Shown: positions 19,017 through 27,115 of the stretch, one piece after another
Layout of the letters: the number at the start of each line of letters is the position of its first letter
Numbering within the stretch: position 1 is the stretch's first letter
Source: Streptomyces sp. TS71-3
Lineage (GTDB): Bacteria > Actinomycetota > Actinomycetes > Streptomycetales > Streptomycetaceae
DNA: 64,000 nt
Direction of reading: 5' to 3'
NCBI RefSeq assembly: GCF_018327685.1
Contig: NZ_BNEL01000001.1
Span: 124,001-188,000 of the forward strand
Made by a program: the position numbers and the translations under genes
The notes under the pieces: model-generated
The model's input: only the letters and a program-made list of their open reading frames with translations
The model's database searches: none
What the model was told of the DNA's origin: nothing

Positions 19017-19232
19017 TCAGGCCGCGCTGTTCCTGATCCCCACGACGAACTCCGCCCAGGCGGGCGCCCGGAAGAGGAGGGCGGGCCCTGCGGTGTTCTT
19101 CGAGTCGCGCACCGGGACTATGCCGTGGAAGCCGGTGGCTATTTCGAGGCAGTTGGCACCGTCGCCTCCGCTGTGGCTGGACTTCTGCCAGGCGGCCCGG
19201 GTCAGGTCGTGGTCATGGCTTCTGTGCTCCAT
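19017..19232 (-). CDS. DUF397 protein, partner of the XRE regulator
   Basis: A 71-residue DUF397 protein. The family pattern is intact: AAWQKSSHSGGDGANCLEIA, then VPVRDSKN and an aromatic AWAEFV near the end. It overlaps the 3' end of the XRE gene by 20 bp, so the two are translated together. In Streptomyces such pairs (whiJ, abaA, bldB-related loci) act with the XRE protein in developmental control, and the DUF397 protein often modulates the regulator's DNA binding. Confidence 0.88.
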   Translation of the reverse strand: MEHRSHDHDLTRAAWQKSSHSGGDGANCLEIATGFHGIVPVRDSKNTAGPALLFRAPAWAEFVVGIRNSAA

Positions 19233-20055
19233 GGGCGTAATCCTGTGCCACTGATTCCATGAGGACCATCGAATCCCATGGCGGAAGTGCAACGGCACCG
19301 AGCAGGTCGTAAGTCAGCTGGTATCTGCTGACCTTGGCCGGGTCATCGATCAGCTTTCCCATGCTCGGGCCGTCGACGTAGGCGAGCTTGGGAGCGTCGG
19401 GGAAGGACATCAGTTTCAGCGCGCCGTCAAGGCAGGCATGTGCTCCGACGGTGAAGGGAATCACCTGAACGATCGCCCGGTGCCGCCGCGCCACCGCCGC
19501 CACGTGCCCCAGAGCCTCCGCCATCACCGCCGCGCCCCCGACCCTCCGGCGCAGCACCGCCTCGTCGAGTACCGCCCACAACATCGGTGTCGTCGGATCG
19601 TCCAGCAGCCGGGTCCGGTCCAGCCGGGCGGCCACGAGCTCGTCGATGACCTCCTCCTCGGCCGTGGGCCGGTACGCGCGGAACACGGCCCGCGCGTACG
19701 CCTCCGTCTGGAGGAGCCCCGGGATGAGCAGCGGCGCGTACTCCCTGATCTCCGTGGCGACCGCCTCCGCCTCCGCCGCCTCCGCGAAGTGGTCCGGGTA
19801 CCTCGACCTGGCCGACGCCTCGCAGTTGCGGGTGAAGAAGCCGTCCGTGCCGAGGATCTCGTCGAACTGGACGGCGTACTCCAACTGCATGCGGCGCGTA
19901 CCGGCCTCCAGCTGGCCGATGAAGGAACCGCTGACGAAGAGCGGCTCGCCCAGCTCCGACTGGGTGAGGCAGGCGCGCTCGCGGGCGTGGCGCAGCTCGC
20001 TGCCGAGCATCGCGCGGGGCGAGGAGGTGGGGTCGAGATCCTTCGGGCCCGGCAT
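19213..20055 (-). CDS. XRE-family regulator (HTH plus DUF5753), WhiJ-like
   Basis: A 280-residue regulator. Residues 15-70 form a lambda-repressor-like HTH (MLGSELRHARERACLTQSEL, then SGSFIGQLEAGTR). The rest is DUF5753, with the usual LIPGLLQTEAYARAVF, RLLDDPTTPMLWAVLDEAVL and VQVIPF. The ATG at 20055 has GGGAGG six bases upstream, whereas an ATG at 20097 does not. It is divergent from two small genes starting at 20174, and the gap holds two matching 13-bp elements that may be its operators. Confidence 0.9.
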   Translation of the reverse strand: MPGPKDLDPTSSPRAMLGSELRHARERACLTQSELGEPLFVSGSFIGQLEAGTRRMQLEYAVQFDEILGTDGFFTRNCEASARSRYPDHFAEAAEAEAVATEIREYAPLLIPGLLQTEAYARAVFRAYRPTAEEEVIDELVAARLDRTRLLDDPTTPMLWAVLDEAVLRRRVGGAAVMAEALGHVAAVARRHRAIVQVIPFTVGAHACLDGALKLMSFPDAPKLAYVDGPSMGKLIDDPAKVSRYQLTYDLLGAVALPPWDSMVLMESVAQDYAHGAQKP

Positions 20056-20074
20056 GGCAGCCTCCCAAACTGTG

Positions 20075-20139
20075 CCACAGAGAGTGGTGTTGTTCACCGA
20101 CAGTGGTCAGGGTAGCTCTCCATCCGCCACTCTTTGTGG
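20075..20139. promoter_or_regulatory. Pair of inverted 13-bp elements between divergent genes
   Basis: CCACAGAGAGTGG (20075-20087) and CCACTCTTTGTGG (20127-20139) are reverse complements apart from one base, with centres 52 bp (five helical turns) apart. They flank the divergent promoters of the XRE gene and of the gene at 20174, which suggests an operator pair. Confidence 0.5.
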
Positions 20140-20173
20140 AGAACTCAGGTACTGAGCGTGGAGTTGGAGGATC

Positions 20174-20389
20174 ATGGTGGCCAAGTCGGTGGAGGGGATC
20201 CAGGCCGTGGAGGACGTGGTGAACCGGTTGCGCGGCGCGCTGGCGGCGCTCGGGGTGGTGCTGCCGTCCCTGCGCGTCGACCCGCTGACCGCGGCGAGCG
20301 AGGAGCCGTACCCGCTCGTGGAGTTGGGGCGTTGCAACGTCGACACGGCGCAGCGCCTGGTCGCCGTCCTCAGCGAGGTGAGGCGGTGA
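20174..20389 (+). CDS. Small hypothetical protein near the XRE locus
   Basis: A 71-residue acidic/hydrophobic protein (or 70 residues if the adjacent GTG at 20177 is used, which is better spaced from GGAGG). It has no motif I recognise. Its sequence reads as two helices joined by a Pro-containing loop. Small proteins of this kind are common beside XRE-DUF397 loci in Streptomyces. Its stop overlaps the next start (GTGA), so the two are coupled. Confidence 0.7.
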   Translation: MVAKSVEGIQAVEDVVNRLRGALAALGVVLPSLRVDPLTAASEEPYPLVELGRCNVDTAQRLVAVLSEVRR

Positions 20390-20625
20390 GCGCCACGGAG
20401 CCCGCGGCGGGGGAGCGGCGGCCGGCGATCGGCTCGTACGTGCGGGACGGGCGGGACGGCAGAGTGGGGGAGGTGATGGGGTACGAGGGCGGGTACGTGC
20501 AGTTGCGTCCGCCCGGGGGCGGGCGGAGGTGGGACTGTCCTCCGGGGGAGGTGGATGTGGCCGAGCCGGGGGAGGTGCTGCGGGCGCGGGTGCGGGAGGC
20601 GAATCGGCGCAAGTGGGTGCCGTGA
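20386..20625 (+). CDS. Small hypothetical protein coupled to the previous gene
   Basis: A 79-residue protein beginning at a GTG that overlaps the previous stop by four bases. The central part (IGSYVRDGRDGRVGEVMGYE, then YVQLRPPGGGRRWDCPP) looks like a small beta-barrel of SH3/KOW type. The function is unknown. The conserved-looking WDCPP segment and the coupling to the upstream gene support it being real. Confidence 0.7.
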   Translation: MSATEPAAGERRPAIGSYVRDGRDGRVGEVMGYEGGYVQLRPPGGGRRWDCPPGEVDVAEPGEVLRARVREANRRKWVP

Positions 20626-20692
20626 GCTGCGCTGGCTGTGCCGGGCTCCGGGGTTGGTCTCTTGTGTTGGGTGTCTCGTCGCGGGGGTGTTT

Positions 20693-20711
20693 GCGCAGTT
20701 CCCCGCGCCCC
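20693..20711. repeat. Single copy of the dispersed GCGCAGTTCCCCGCGCCCC element
   Basis: An exact copy sits 68 bp past the preceding stop codon and between convergent genes. Its end-of-gene position is the same as for other copies. Confidence 0.7.
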
Positions 20712-20829
20712 TTGAACCGGCTTGCCTTTTGTCTCGGCTTTCCCGCCATCGGGGGGCGCAGGTGGTCCGGGGCCCTCGCCGTCGCGGGCCCCGGGGGCGG
20801 GGCCCGCGACGCTCGCGTGCGGGTCTGTG

Positions 20830-21237
20830 TCAGAAGCGGCCCGTCACCTTGTCGGGGGTCACCCGGACGATGACGCGGTCCGCGTCGTTCACGGAGTTCG
20901 GGTTGGCCTGGGCGTAGGGCATGCCCCGGTACTTGAGGGAGAGCTCGTCGGGCATGCGGCGGTCGGGGTCGGGGGTGACCGTGGCGGTGCCGCGGACCTC
21001 GGCGTACCTGTACGGCTCGTCCGGAGGGCTGATCAGGATCGTGACGCGCTGGTCGCGGGCGACGTTCCGGCCCTGCTGGCGGTCCACCGTCGTGGAGAAC
21101 AGCAGGTCGTCGCCCTCGCGCTTGAGCCAGACGACCGTCAGGTGCGGGCGGCCGTCGGGCTGGACCGTGGCGACGGTCGCGAAGACCTTCTCCTCGTCGA
21201 CGTACTTCTTCAGGGCGTCCGAGAGCTGGGCTGACAC
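20830..21237 (-). CDS. PPOX-class F420/FMN-dependent oxidoreductase
   Basis: A 135-residue split-barrel flavin/deazaflavin protein. VFATVATVQPDGRPHLTVVW, LLFSTTVDRQQGRNVARD and YRYAEVRGTATV follow the pattern of actinobacterial F420-dependent PPOX-class enzymes that reduce small substrates. The GTG at 21237 has GAGGAGG about nine bases upstream. It is a single gene with no neighbours that hint at a substrate. The family call is good, the cofactor call moderate. Confidence 0.85.
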   Translation of the reverse strand: MSAQLSDALKKYVDEEKVFATVATVQPDGRPHLTVVWLKREGDDLLFSTTVDRQQGRNVARDQRVTILISPPDEPYRYAEVRGTATVTPDPDRRMPDELSLKYRGMPYAQANPNSVNDADRVIVRVTPDKVTGRF

Positions 21238-21572
21238 GGTTCGGCGTCCTCCTCTGCGGAGAGGGAGGCGGCGCCCGCACGGCGGGCGTCGCTACGAAAG
21301 GTGGTTCCGTGCGCCGCGTGCGGCCGTGTTGTGCCGGCGCACTGATGCCCAACACCCTTTGCGCGTAAGGAATTCCGCGCCGGGAGCCTCCCCGGGGCGC
21401 TCGACGGACCCGGGGCGCGGGTCCCGTGCCGGCCGGTGCCCTCTCACCCGCCCGAGCGGGGTGTCCCCCACCTGCTTAGCCCGGCCGGGTCACCCGGATT
21501 GCCGGAGCCGCGGAGCTGATCGTTAGTGGAGACAGCGTCACCGACGACGCCTGCCAACTACGAGGGGTCCGT

Positions 21573-22220
21573 ATGAAACGCACGACCTGGGCGGCCGACT
21601 GGGCAGCCGGTGCCGCGGTGCTCGCCGCCGTCAGCCTGGCCACCGCAGTTACCACAGGATGTTCCGCCGGCAGCGACAAATCGTCCTCGACGGTGTCACA
21701 GGCCGAAGAGAGCGCAAAGGCCAAGACTCCCGCGGCGACCGCGACCAAGCAGGCGGGTGTCGTCCCCACCGCCAGCCCGACCGGACCCGCCTCGCTCTCC
21801 GTCCACAACACCGGTCTCGGCAGGACCATGGTCGGCGCGAGGGGGTTCACCGTGTACCGCTTCCTCGCCGACACCACGACGAGGTCCACCTGCACCGGTG
21901 CCTGTGCCGCGGCCTGGCCGCCGGTGCTCACCGTGGGCGAGCCCAAGGCCGGCAGCGGGGTCGGCTCGGGCGTGAAGCTCGGCACCACGAAGCGGACCGA
22001 CGGCGGTACACAGGTGACCGTCAACGGCCACCCGGTGTACTACTTCGCCGGTGACAAGAAGGCCGGCGACACCGCCGGACAGGGCCTCAACCAGTTCGGT
22101 GCGAAGTGGTGGGCGCTCGACGCGACGGGCAAGCAGATCACGAAGATGTCGTCGGCCAGCCCCAGCGGCAGCCCCAGCCCGAGCGGGACGAACACCGGCA
22201 GCGGCGGGGGTGGCTACTGA
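21573..22220 (+). CDS. Secreted-repeat lipoprotein (COG4315 type)
   Basis: A 215-residue exported lipoprotein. The N-terminus has a charged start, a hydrophobic stretch and a TTGC lipobox at about residues 26-29. After a Ser/Thr/Ala linker come two copies of the secreted repeat typical of this family. The first has GRTMVGARGFTVYRF followed by CTGACAAAWPP; the second has VNGHPVYYFAGD followed by a Lys-Trp-Trp pair. The tail is Ser/Gly/Pro-rich. It is anchored on the outer face of the membrane. Some relatives are thought to take part in electron transfer or heme interaction, but the role is not established. The ATG at 21573 follows GAGGGG. Confidence 0.85.
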   Translation: MKRTTWAADWAAGAAVLAAVSLATAVTTGCSAGSDKSSSTVSQAEESAKAKTPAATATKQAGVVPTASPTGPASLSVHNTGLGRTMVGARGFTVYRFLADTTTRSTCTGACAAAWPPVLTVGEPKAGSGVGSGVKLGTTKRTDGGTQVTVNGHPVYYFAGDKKAGDTAGQGLNQFGAKWWALDATGKQITKMSSASPSGSPSPSGTNTGSGGGGY

Positions 22221-22266
22221 CCGTCCCAGCTCGGCCGGAACGTTCCGGCATGCGTACGCCCCGTCA

Positions 22267-22310
22267 GGGGCGCGGGGAACCACTGGTAGCCGTACCACCC
22301 CGCGCCCCTT
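22267..22310. terminator. Hairpin from a degenerate repeat pair between convergent genes
   Basis: GGGGCGCGGGG and CCCCGCGCCCC form an 11-bp stem around about 22 bases. The left arm is the start of the dispersed GCGCGGGGAACTGCGC element. It lies between two stop codons. Confidence 0.65.
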
Positions 22311-22331
22311 CCGGGGCGCCGTTGCGTGGGG

Positions 22332-23477
22332 TCACTCGATGCCGACGCGTGCCCCGTCCGAGCCCCCGTGCCCGTCCGCGGCGGCCTTCGCCGAGCCGCC
22401 GTTGTTCAGGTTCTGCCGGACGGAGTCCAGGATCGTCAGCCCCTGCCCGACGAGGCCGGCGGCGATCTCGCCGAGGCCGTCCGTGCCGTTGAGGACGTTG
22501 ACGTTGGCGCCGGCCAGGCCGCCGGACGCCTCCTTCACGATCCCCGGGAGCTGGTCGATCAGCATCCGGTCCAGCGCCACGCGGTCGTGCGAGGCCGCGG
22601 CCTCCGCCTGGATCTTCATCCGCTCCGCCTCGGCGACGGCGAGCAGCCTGATCCGCTCGGCCTCCGCCTCCGCGGGCTTGACCACCTCGGCGATCAGTTC
22701 CTTCTGCCGCAGCTCCGCCTTGCGCTGGGCCAGCTCGGTCTGCGCGGCCAGCACCTCCTGCTGGGCGTGCGCCTGGGCGAGCGGACCGGCCTGCGCGGCC
22801 TCGGCCTGGGCGCGGTCCACCTGGGCGTTGTACTCCGCCTGGACGACGGCCGTCTGGCGGGCGTACTCCGCCTGCTTCCGCGCGGCCTCCTGCTCCGCCT
22901 CGGCCGCGGTCTGGGTGGCCTGGGCCTGCGCGATCTGGGCCTGCCGGCGGATGGCCGCCTTGTGCGGCGCCGACATCGCCTCGATGTAGCCGGTGTCGCC
23001 GTCGTCGATGGACTGGATCTGGAGCGAGTCGACGATCAGGCCGATCTTCGCCATCTCCGCCTTCGAGGTCTCCAGGACCTCCGTCGCGAGCTTCTGGCGC
23101 TCCGTGACGATCTCCTCGACCGTCATCGAGCCGATGATGGAACGCAGGTGGCCGGCGAAGATCCGGCCGGTGAGGATCGCCATCTGCTCCTGGTCGGAGA
23201 GGAACCGCTGGCCGGCGTTGACGATGCTCTCGTCGTCGTTGCCGACCTTGAAGGCGATCACGGAGCGGACCGTCAGCGTGATGCCCTGCCGGGTGACGCA
23301 CTTCTCCTCGACCTCGGCCTCGCGCATCGCCAGGGTCAGAAAGCGCGTCTTGCGGAAGACCGGCAGGACGAACTTCCCGTGGCCGGTCACCACCCGGAAG
23401 GGGGCGCCACCCAGGCCGCGCCTGCCACCGGAGATAAGCATCGCCTGGTCAGGGGCGGGAACGCGGTAACCGAACAT
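22332..23477 (-). CDS. Flotillin-like SPFH/band-7 protein
   Basis: A 381-residue flotillin-like protein. Residues 1-180 form the SPFH domain (FGYRVPAPDQAMLISGG, then GKFVLPVFRKTRFLTLAMREA). Residues 180-310 are a long Ala/Gln/Glu coiled coil with many AQA and EAE repeats, and the C-terminus carries NVLNGTDGLGEIAAGL. Such proteins oligomerise on the inner membrane face and organise lipid domains. The ATG at 23477 has GAGGAG seven bases upstream, overlapping the stop of the gene before it. The coupling to an NfeD-like protein supports a flotillin-NfeD pair. Confidence 0.9.
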   Translation of the reverse strand: MFGYRVPAPDQAMLISGGRRGLGGAPFRVVTGHGKFVLPVFRKTRFLTLAMREAEVEEKCVTRQGITLTVRSVIAFKVGNDDESIVNAGQRFLSDQEQMAILTGRIFAGHLRSIIGSMTVEEIVTERQKLATEVLETSKAEMAKIGLIVDSLQIQSIDDGDTGYIEAMSAPHKAAIRRQAQIAQAQATQTAAEAEQEAARKQAEYARQTAVVQAEYNAQVDRAQAEAAQAGPLAQAHAQQEVLAAQTELAQRKAELRQKELIAEVVKPAEAEAERIRLLAVAEAERMKIQAEAAASHDRVALDRMLIDQLPGIVKEASGGLAGANVNVLNGTDGLGEIAAGLVGQGLTILDSVRQNLNNGGSAKAAADGHGGSDGARVGIE

Positions 23478-23488
23478 CCTTCATCTCC

Positions 23489-23740
23489 TCAGCCCACGCC
23501 ACCGGCGTCCAGGGCGGTGGCGTCCAATGGATCCGTCCACTCGATGACGTCCACCTGGCGGGTGCCACGGGACTCGATCACGAGAACGGTCGCCCCTCGT
23601 GACAGGGGCTCGTCGGACCAGGCGAGGAAGGTCTCGGAGCCGCCGCGCACCCGCACGAGCACCTCGCCGGGACCGGCGCTGCCACGGGTGCCGATGACCA
23701 GAATCCCGGTACAGCCGACCACGGCGTCGTCCTGAGCCAT
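23489..23740 (-). CDS. Small soluble NfeD-like OB-fold protein
   Basis: An 83-residue protein with no membrane helix. The pattern GCTGILVIGTRGSAGPGEVL, FLAWSDEPLSRGATVLVIE, then VDVIEW resembles the C-terminal OB-fold of NfeD proteins (a Gly-Pro turn, an aromatic-Ala-x-Ser/Asp strand, a Gly-x-x-V-x-V strand). It ends 11 bp before the flotillin start, with its stop inside the flotillin ribosome-binding site. NfeD-flotillin pairs are known in many bacteria, but the partner is usually membrane-bound, so the bare OB-fold is notable. The fold is inferred from pattern only. Confidence 0.65.
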   Translation of the reverse strand: MAQDDAVVGCTGILVIGTRGSAGPGEVLVRVRGGSETFLAWSDEPLSRGATVLVIESRGTRQVDVIEWTDPLDATALDAGGVG

Positions 23741-23862
23741 CCGGCCTGCCCCTTCCCCCTGGACCTCCGCCTTCGACCTTAGACCCGCGAGGGGGAAAAG
23801 CGCATGCAGGTGGGGTGTCGTAGCACGGCCGGAACCGTTCCGGGACCGAACGTGTCCCCGGC

Positions 23863-24831
23863 TCACGGACCTGCTGGTTCCACTTCGCCCACCGGCCCCG
23901 GCCAGGGCGCCCACGCCGGTGTCCAGATCTCCCCGTCGGGGTGCCCGGACCGCCCGGAGCGGAAGTGGTCGCGGAGCGCGGCGAGCGCCGGGTGCGGGTT
24001 GTCGCGGTGCCACAGCAGCGAGTGCGGGTAGACCGGCGTCGGGCCGTGCACGGCGATCCGCCGCAGGCCGTGCTCGGCGGGCCAGACGAGGCGGGTCCGC
24101 TCGCCGACGAAGGTCGCGAGCCGCGCGGTGACGGCGAGGGTGTCCAGCAGGGGCTCGGTGCCGAAGTCGGGGCCGGTGATCTCGATGGTGAGGCCGAACG
24201 CGGCGGCCAGGTCGCCGTAGTAGGCGGCCCACTCGGTTCCCGCGACGATGCCGGGCATCCAGATCCGGTGCCCGGCGAGGTCGGCGGGCGTGACGGCGCG
24301 GGCGCCGGCCAGCTCGTGCGCGGGCCCGGTGAGGAGCTCGATGGGCTCGCCGAACGCGCGGGCGGCGCGGATGTCGGCGGGGAGCCGCCGGCCGGGCATG
24401 GTGACGGCGCGGAAGGCCGCGTCGACGGTGCCGGACCGGATGGCGTCGACGGCCGCGTCCGCGTCGAAGAGGGTCACGACGTCGAGTTCGACCTCGGGGT
24501 GCGCGCGGTGGAAGTCGCCCAGCACGGCGGCCGGGGCGAGCCGCCTGCCGATCACGTCGATGCGCAGCGCGCGGCGGCCGGGGCCGACGGAGGCGACCGC
24601 CCGCTCCTCGGCGCGCAGGAGGTCGCGGGCGCGGGGCAGGAACGCCTGTCCGTCGGCGGTGAGCTGCGCTCCGCGCGCGGTGCGGACGAACAGCCGGACG
24701 CCGAGCACCTTCTCCAGCGCGGCGATGCGCTTGGAGACGGCCTGCTGGGTGACGGACAGTTCGGCGGCGGCGTCCTGGAACCGCCCCGCGTCCACGGTGG
24801 CCACGAAGGTGCGCACGGCGTCGAGATCCAC
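23863..24831 (-). CDS. LysR-family regulator
   Basis: A 322-residue LysR-type regulator. The winged-helix domain (LDAVRTFVATVDAGRFQDAA, then TQQAVSKRIAALEKVLGVRL) occupies residues 1-60, and the effector domain of two Rossmann-like lobes the rest. The GTG at 24831 is the natural start by alignment of the HTH. It is divergent from the MFS gene at 24981 with a 149-bp gap, the usual place for a LysR operator, so it probably controls that exporter. Confidence 0.9.
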   Translation of the reverse strand: MDLDAVRTFVATVDAGRFQDAAAELSVTQQAVSKRIAALEKVLGVRLFVRTARGAQLTADGQAFLPRARDLLRAEERAVASVGPGRRALRIDVIGRRLAPAAVLGDFHRAHPEVELDVVTLFDADAAVDAIRSGTVDAAFRAVTMPGRRLPADIRAARAFGEPIELLTGPAHELAGARAVTPADLAGHRIWMPGIVAGTEWAAYYGDLAAAFGLTIEITGPDFGTEPLLDTLAVTARLATFVGERTRLVWPAEHGLRRIAVHGPTPVYPHSLLWHRDNPHPALAALRDHFRSGRSGHPDGEIWTPAWAPWPGPVGEVEPAGP

Positions 24832-24980
24832 GCCGTCACCGTATCGACACAACGCTCGGTTGTGCTTTCCCGGCGGGTCGGTTGTTTGCCCCCACCGCCC
24901 GCCACTCGCTTTGATTCCGACGGTCAGCGGGTCGCGGGGCACGGGTGGCGGGTTCCCGGATCGGCGAGAGGGGCGGCGGT

Positions 24981-26249
24981 ATGGCGGGCAGGCGTGCGCT
25001 GGGGCGGCGGTTCGGGTGGCTGTGGGCGGCGTTCGCCGTCAGCTCGTACGGCACGTGGCTCGGGTTCGGCGCGTTCCCCCTGATCGCGATCCTCGTGCTG
25101 CACTCCGGGCCGACCCAGGTGGCGGCGCTGGCCGCCGCCGGGCGGGCCGTGGGGGCCGTGCTCGCGGTGCCGCTCGGCCCGTGGGTCGAGTTCCGCCGCA
25201 AGCGGCCGGTCATGATCGGGATGGACCTCACCCGGTTCGCGGCCATGCTGAGCGTGCCCGCCGCGTACGCGCTCGGCCTGCTGAGCTTCGTCCAGCTCCT
25301 CGTCGTGTCCGTGGTCGTCGCCGCGTCCGACATCGCCTTCAGGGCGGCCAGCGGCGCGTTCCTGAAGACGCTCGTGCCGCCGGAGGACCTGCTCGTCGCG
25401 AACGGCCGGTTCGAGTCGACGATGTGGACGTCGGCGGTGCTCGGACCGCCGCTCGGCGGCGCCGCGATCGGGCTGTTCGGCCCCGTGACGACCGTGGTGG
25501 CCGACGCGGCCAGCTACCTGCTCTCCGCGCTGGGCCTCCGCGCCGTCGGCGGGAGCGAGCCGCGCCCCGCGCGGACTGAGGGGACGCGGCTGCGGGCCGG
25601 CGACCTGCTCGAAGGGTGGCGCCACATCCTCACCCACCCCGGGCTGCGCCCGCTGTTCTTCAACGTGCTCGCGGTCAACAGCCTCATCATGGCGAGCGAG
25701 CCGCTGCTCGCCGTGCTCCTGCTGGGCCGCCTCGGCTTCGCGCCCTGGCAGTACGGCCTCGTGTTCGCGCTCCCCTGCGCCGGCGGCCTGCTCGGCTCCC
25801 GCCTCGCGAGCTGCCTCGTGACGCGGTTCGGGCAGCACAGGGTGATCCTCTTCTCCGGCGTGCTGCGGGCCTGCTGGCCCCTCTGGCTGGCGTTCGTCCG
25901 GCCCGGCCTGGCCGGGATCGTGCTGGTCATCGTCGTCCAGTTCGGCCTGGTGACGTTCTCCGCCCTGTTCAACCCCGTGCTGTCCACCTACCGGCTCGAC
26001 CACACGGAACCCGGCCGTCTCGCCCGCACCCTGTCGGCGTGGTCGGTCAGCACCAGCGCCGCCATCGCGGCGATGACGGCCCTGTGGGGTCTGCTGGCCG
26101 CCGCCACCGGCCCCCGCACCGCCATCGCGATCGCCGGTGTCCTCCTCCTGGCCACGCCGCTGCTGCTCCCGCGCCGCGAGCGGGCGGCCGCGGGTACGCC
26201 CCTGGACGTGTCGCCGGACACGGGGGAGGAGGCGGCGAGCCTCACCTGA
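24981..26249 (+). CDS. MFS transporter (EntS/MFS_3-like exporter)
   Basis: A 422-residue permease of the major facilitator superfamily with about 12 helices. The loop between helices 2 and 3 has VEFRRKRPVMIGMDLTR, and FRAASGAFLKTLVPPEDL, NGRFESTMWTSAVLGPPLGG and PALDLLEGW-like cytoplasmic segments (DLLEGWRHILTHPGLRPLF) are typical of the MFS_3 group that includes the enterobactin exporter EntS. The ATG at 24981 follows GAGAGGGG; an ATG at 24945 is also in frame. The substrate is unknown; regulation by the divergent LysR protein is likely. Confidence 0.85.
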   Translation: MAGRRALGRRFGWLWAAFAVSSYGTWLGFGAFPLIAILVLHSGPTQVAALAAAGRAVGAVLAVPLGPWVEFRRKRPVMIGMDLTRFAAMLSVPAAYALGLLSFVQLLVVSVVVAASDIAFRAASGAFLKTLVPPEDLLVANGRFESTMWTSAVLGPPLGGAAIGLFGPVTTVVADAASYLLSALGLRAVGGSEPRPARTEGTRLRAGDLLEGWRHILTHPGLRPLFFNVLAVNSLIMASEPLLAVLLLGRLGFAPWQYGLVFALPCAGGLLGSRLASCLVTRFGQHRVILFSGVLRACWPLWLAFVRPGLAGIVLVIVVQFGLVTFSALFNPVLSTYRLDHTEPGRLARTLSAWSVSTSAAIAAMTALWGLLAAATGPRTAIAIAGVLLLATPLLLPRRERAAAGTPLDVSPDTGEEAASLT

Positions 26250-26299
26250 GGCGAGGGCCCACTCGGGGCGAGCGGCCCCACCGCGGTGCTCCGCCCCGG

Positions 26300-27001
26300 T
26301 CACCAGGGCCGGAGCGGGGTCGTGAAGACGAGTTCCGTGCGGTCGGCGGGGAGGGTGATGTCCGACAGCTCCACCACCCGTCCCGCCGTGTCGAAGCACC
26401 TCTTGCGCAGCAGCAGGACCGCGGCGCCGGGCGGGAGGTCCAGCTCCCGGATCTCTGCGGCGGTCGGCGGGCGGGAGGTGACGCGGTCCTCCACGCGGTC
26501 CAGTTCGATGCCGACCGTGGCGAGCTGGTGCGGGGTGCCGCCGGGCCAGGGCTCGCGGGCCTCGGTCAGCAGGTCCGGGTTGGCCGCGACCATGTGCCGC
26601 ACCAGCCGTGAGGTGACCAGCGCCAGCGGGGCGCGCTCGGCCGCCGGGCGGGTGCGGTAGGTGCGCTCCACCAGCACCGTGCCCTCCGGCACCCCGAACG
26701 CGGCGGCGAGCGCGGGATCCGCCGGGACGTCCCTGTATGACGCGTGGAAGACCAGCTCCGAGGCCGGCAGCCCGGTGTCGTACTCCATGACCCCGGACCG
26801 CGCCCGCCGCTCCTTGGGGAACCGGGCGCGGTCCTTCTCCCACTGGTAGCGGAGGTTGGGGCGCGTCCAGCGGATACGGGGGGTGGGGGGTTCGTGGGGG
26901 TCTTGAGGGCCGCGGGGTTCGTGGGGTTCGCGGGATTCGGAGGGCTCGTGGGGCTCGTAGGGCTCATGGGGCTCGGAGGAGTTCTCGTGAGCCTCGGGCA
27001 T
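26300..27001 (-). CDS. UTRA-domain protein lacking a GntR DNA-binding domain
   Basis: A 233-residue protein. The first 40 residues are Glu/Pro/His repeats (EPHEP units) coded by a 12-bp DNA repeat. From about residue 80 to the end it matches the UTRA ligand-binding domain of HutC/GntR regulators: TVLVERTYR, LVTSRLVRHMVAANPDL, VGIELDRVEDRVTSRPPTAA, EIRELDLPPGAAVLLLRKRC and VVELSDITLPADRTELVF. No winged helix precedes it, only a short basic segment (YQWEKDRARFPKERRARSG). It can bind a small molecule but not DNA by the usual means. It may act on another regulator. Similar solo UTRA proteins exist in Streptomyces, as I recall. Confidence 0.75.
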   Translation of the reverse strand: MPEAHENSSEPHEPYEPHEPSESREPHEPRGPQDPHEPPTPRIRWTRPNLRYQWEKDRARFPKERRARSGVMEYDTGLPASELVFHASYRDVPADPALAAAFGVPEGTVLVERTYRTRPAAERAPLALVTSRLVRHMVAANPDLLTEAREPWPGGTPHQLATVGIELDRVEDRVTSRPPTAAEIRELDLPPGAAVLLLRKRCFDTAGRVVELSDITLPADRTELVFTTPLRPW

Positions 27002-27115
27002 CCGCCGTCACCGTCCCGTCGGGCACCACCACCAGCGTACGTTTCGCGGCATTATGTCACTTTTTGGCGCCGGTCGGCCGGGGTGAGGCGTGAGGGGTGG
27101 GGTGTGAGGGGCGAG

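Noticed and set aside
20174..20625. The two small genes as phage or toxin-antitoxin components
   Set aside because: They lack toxin or antitoxin motifs and fit better as small accessory genes of an XRE locus.
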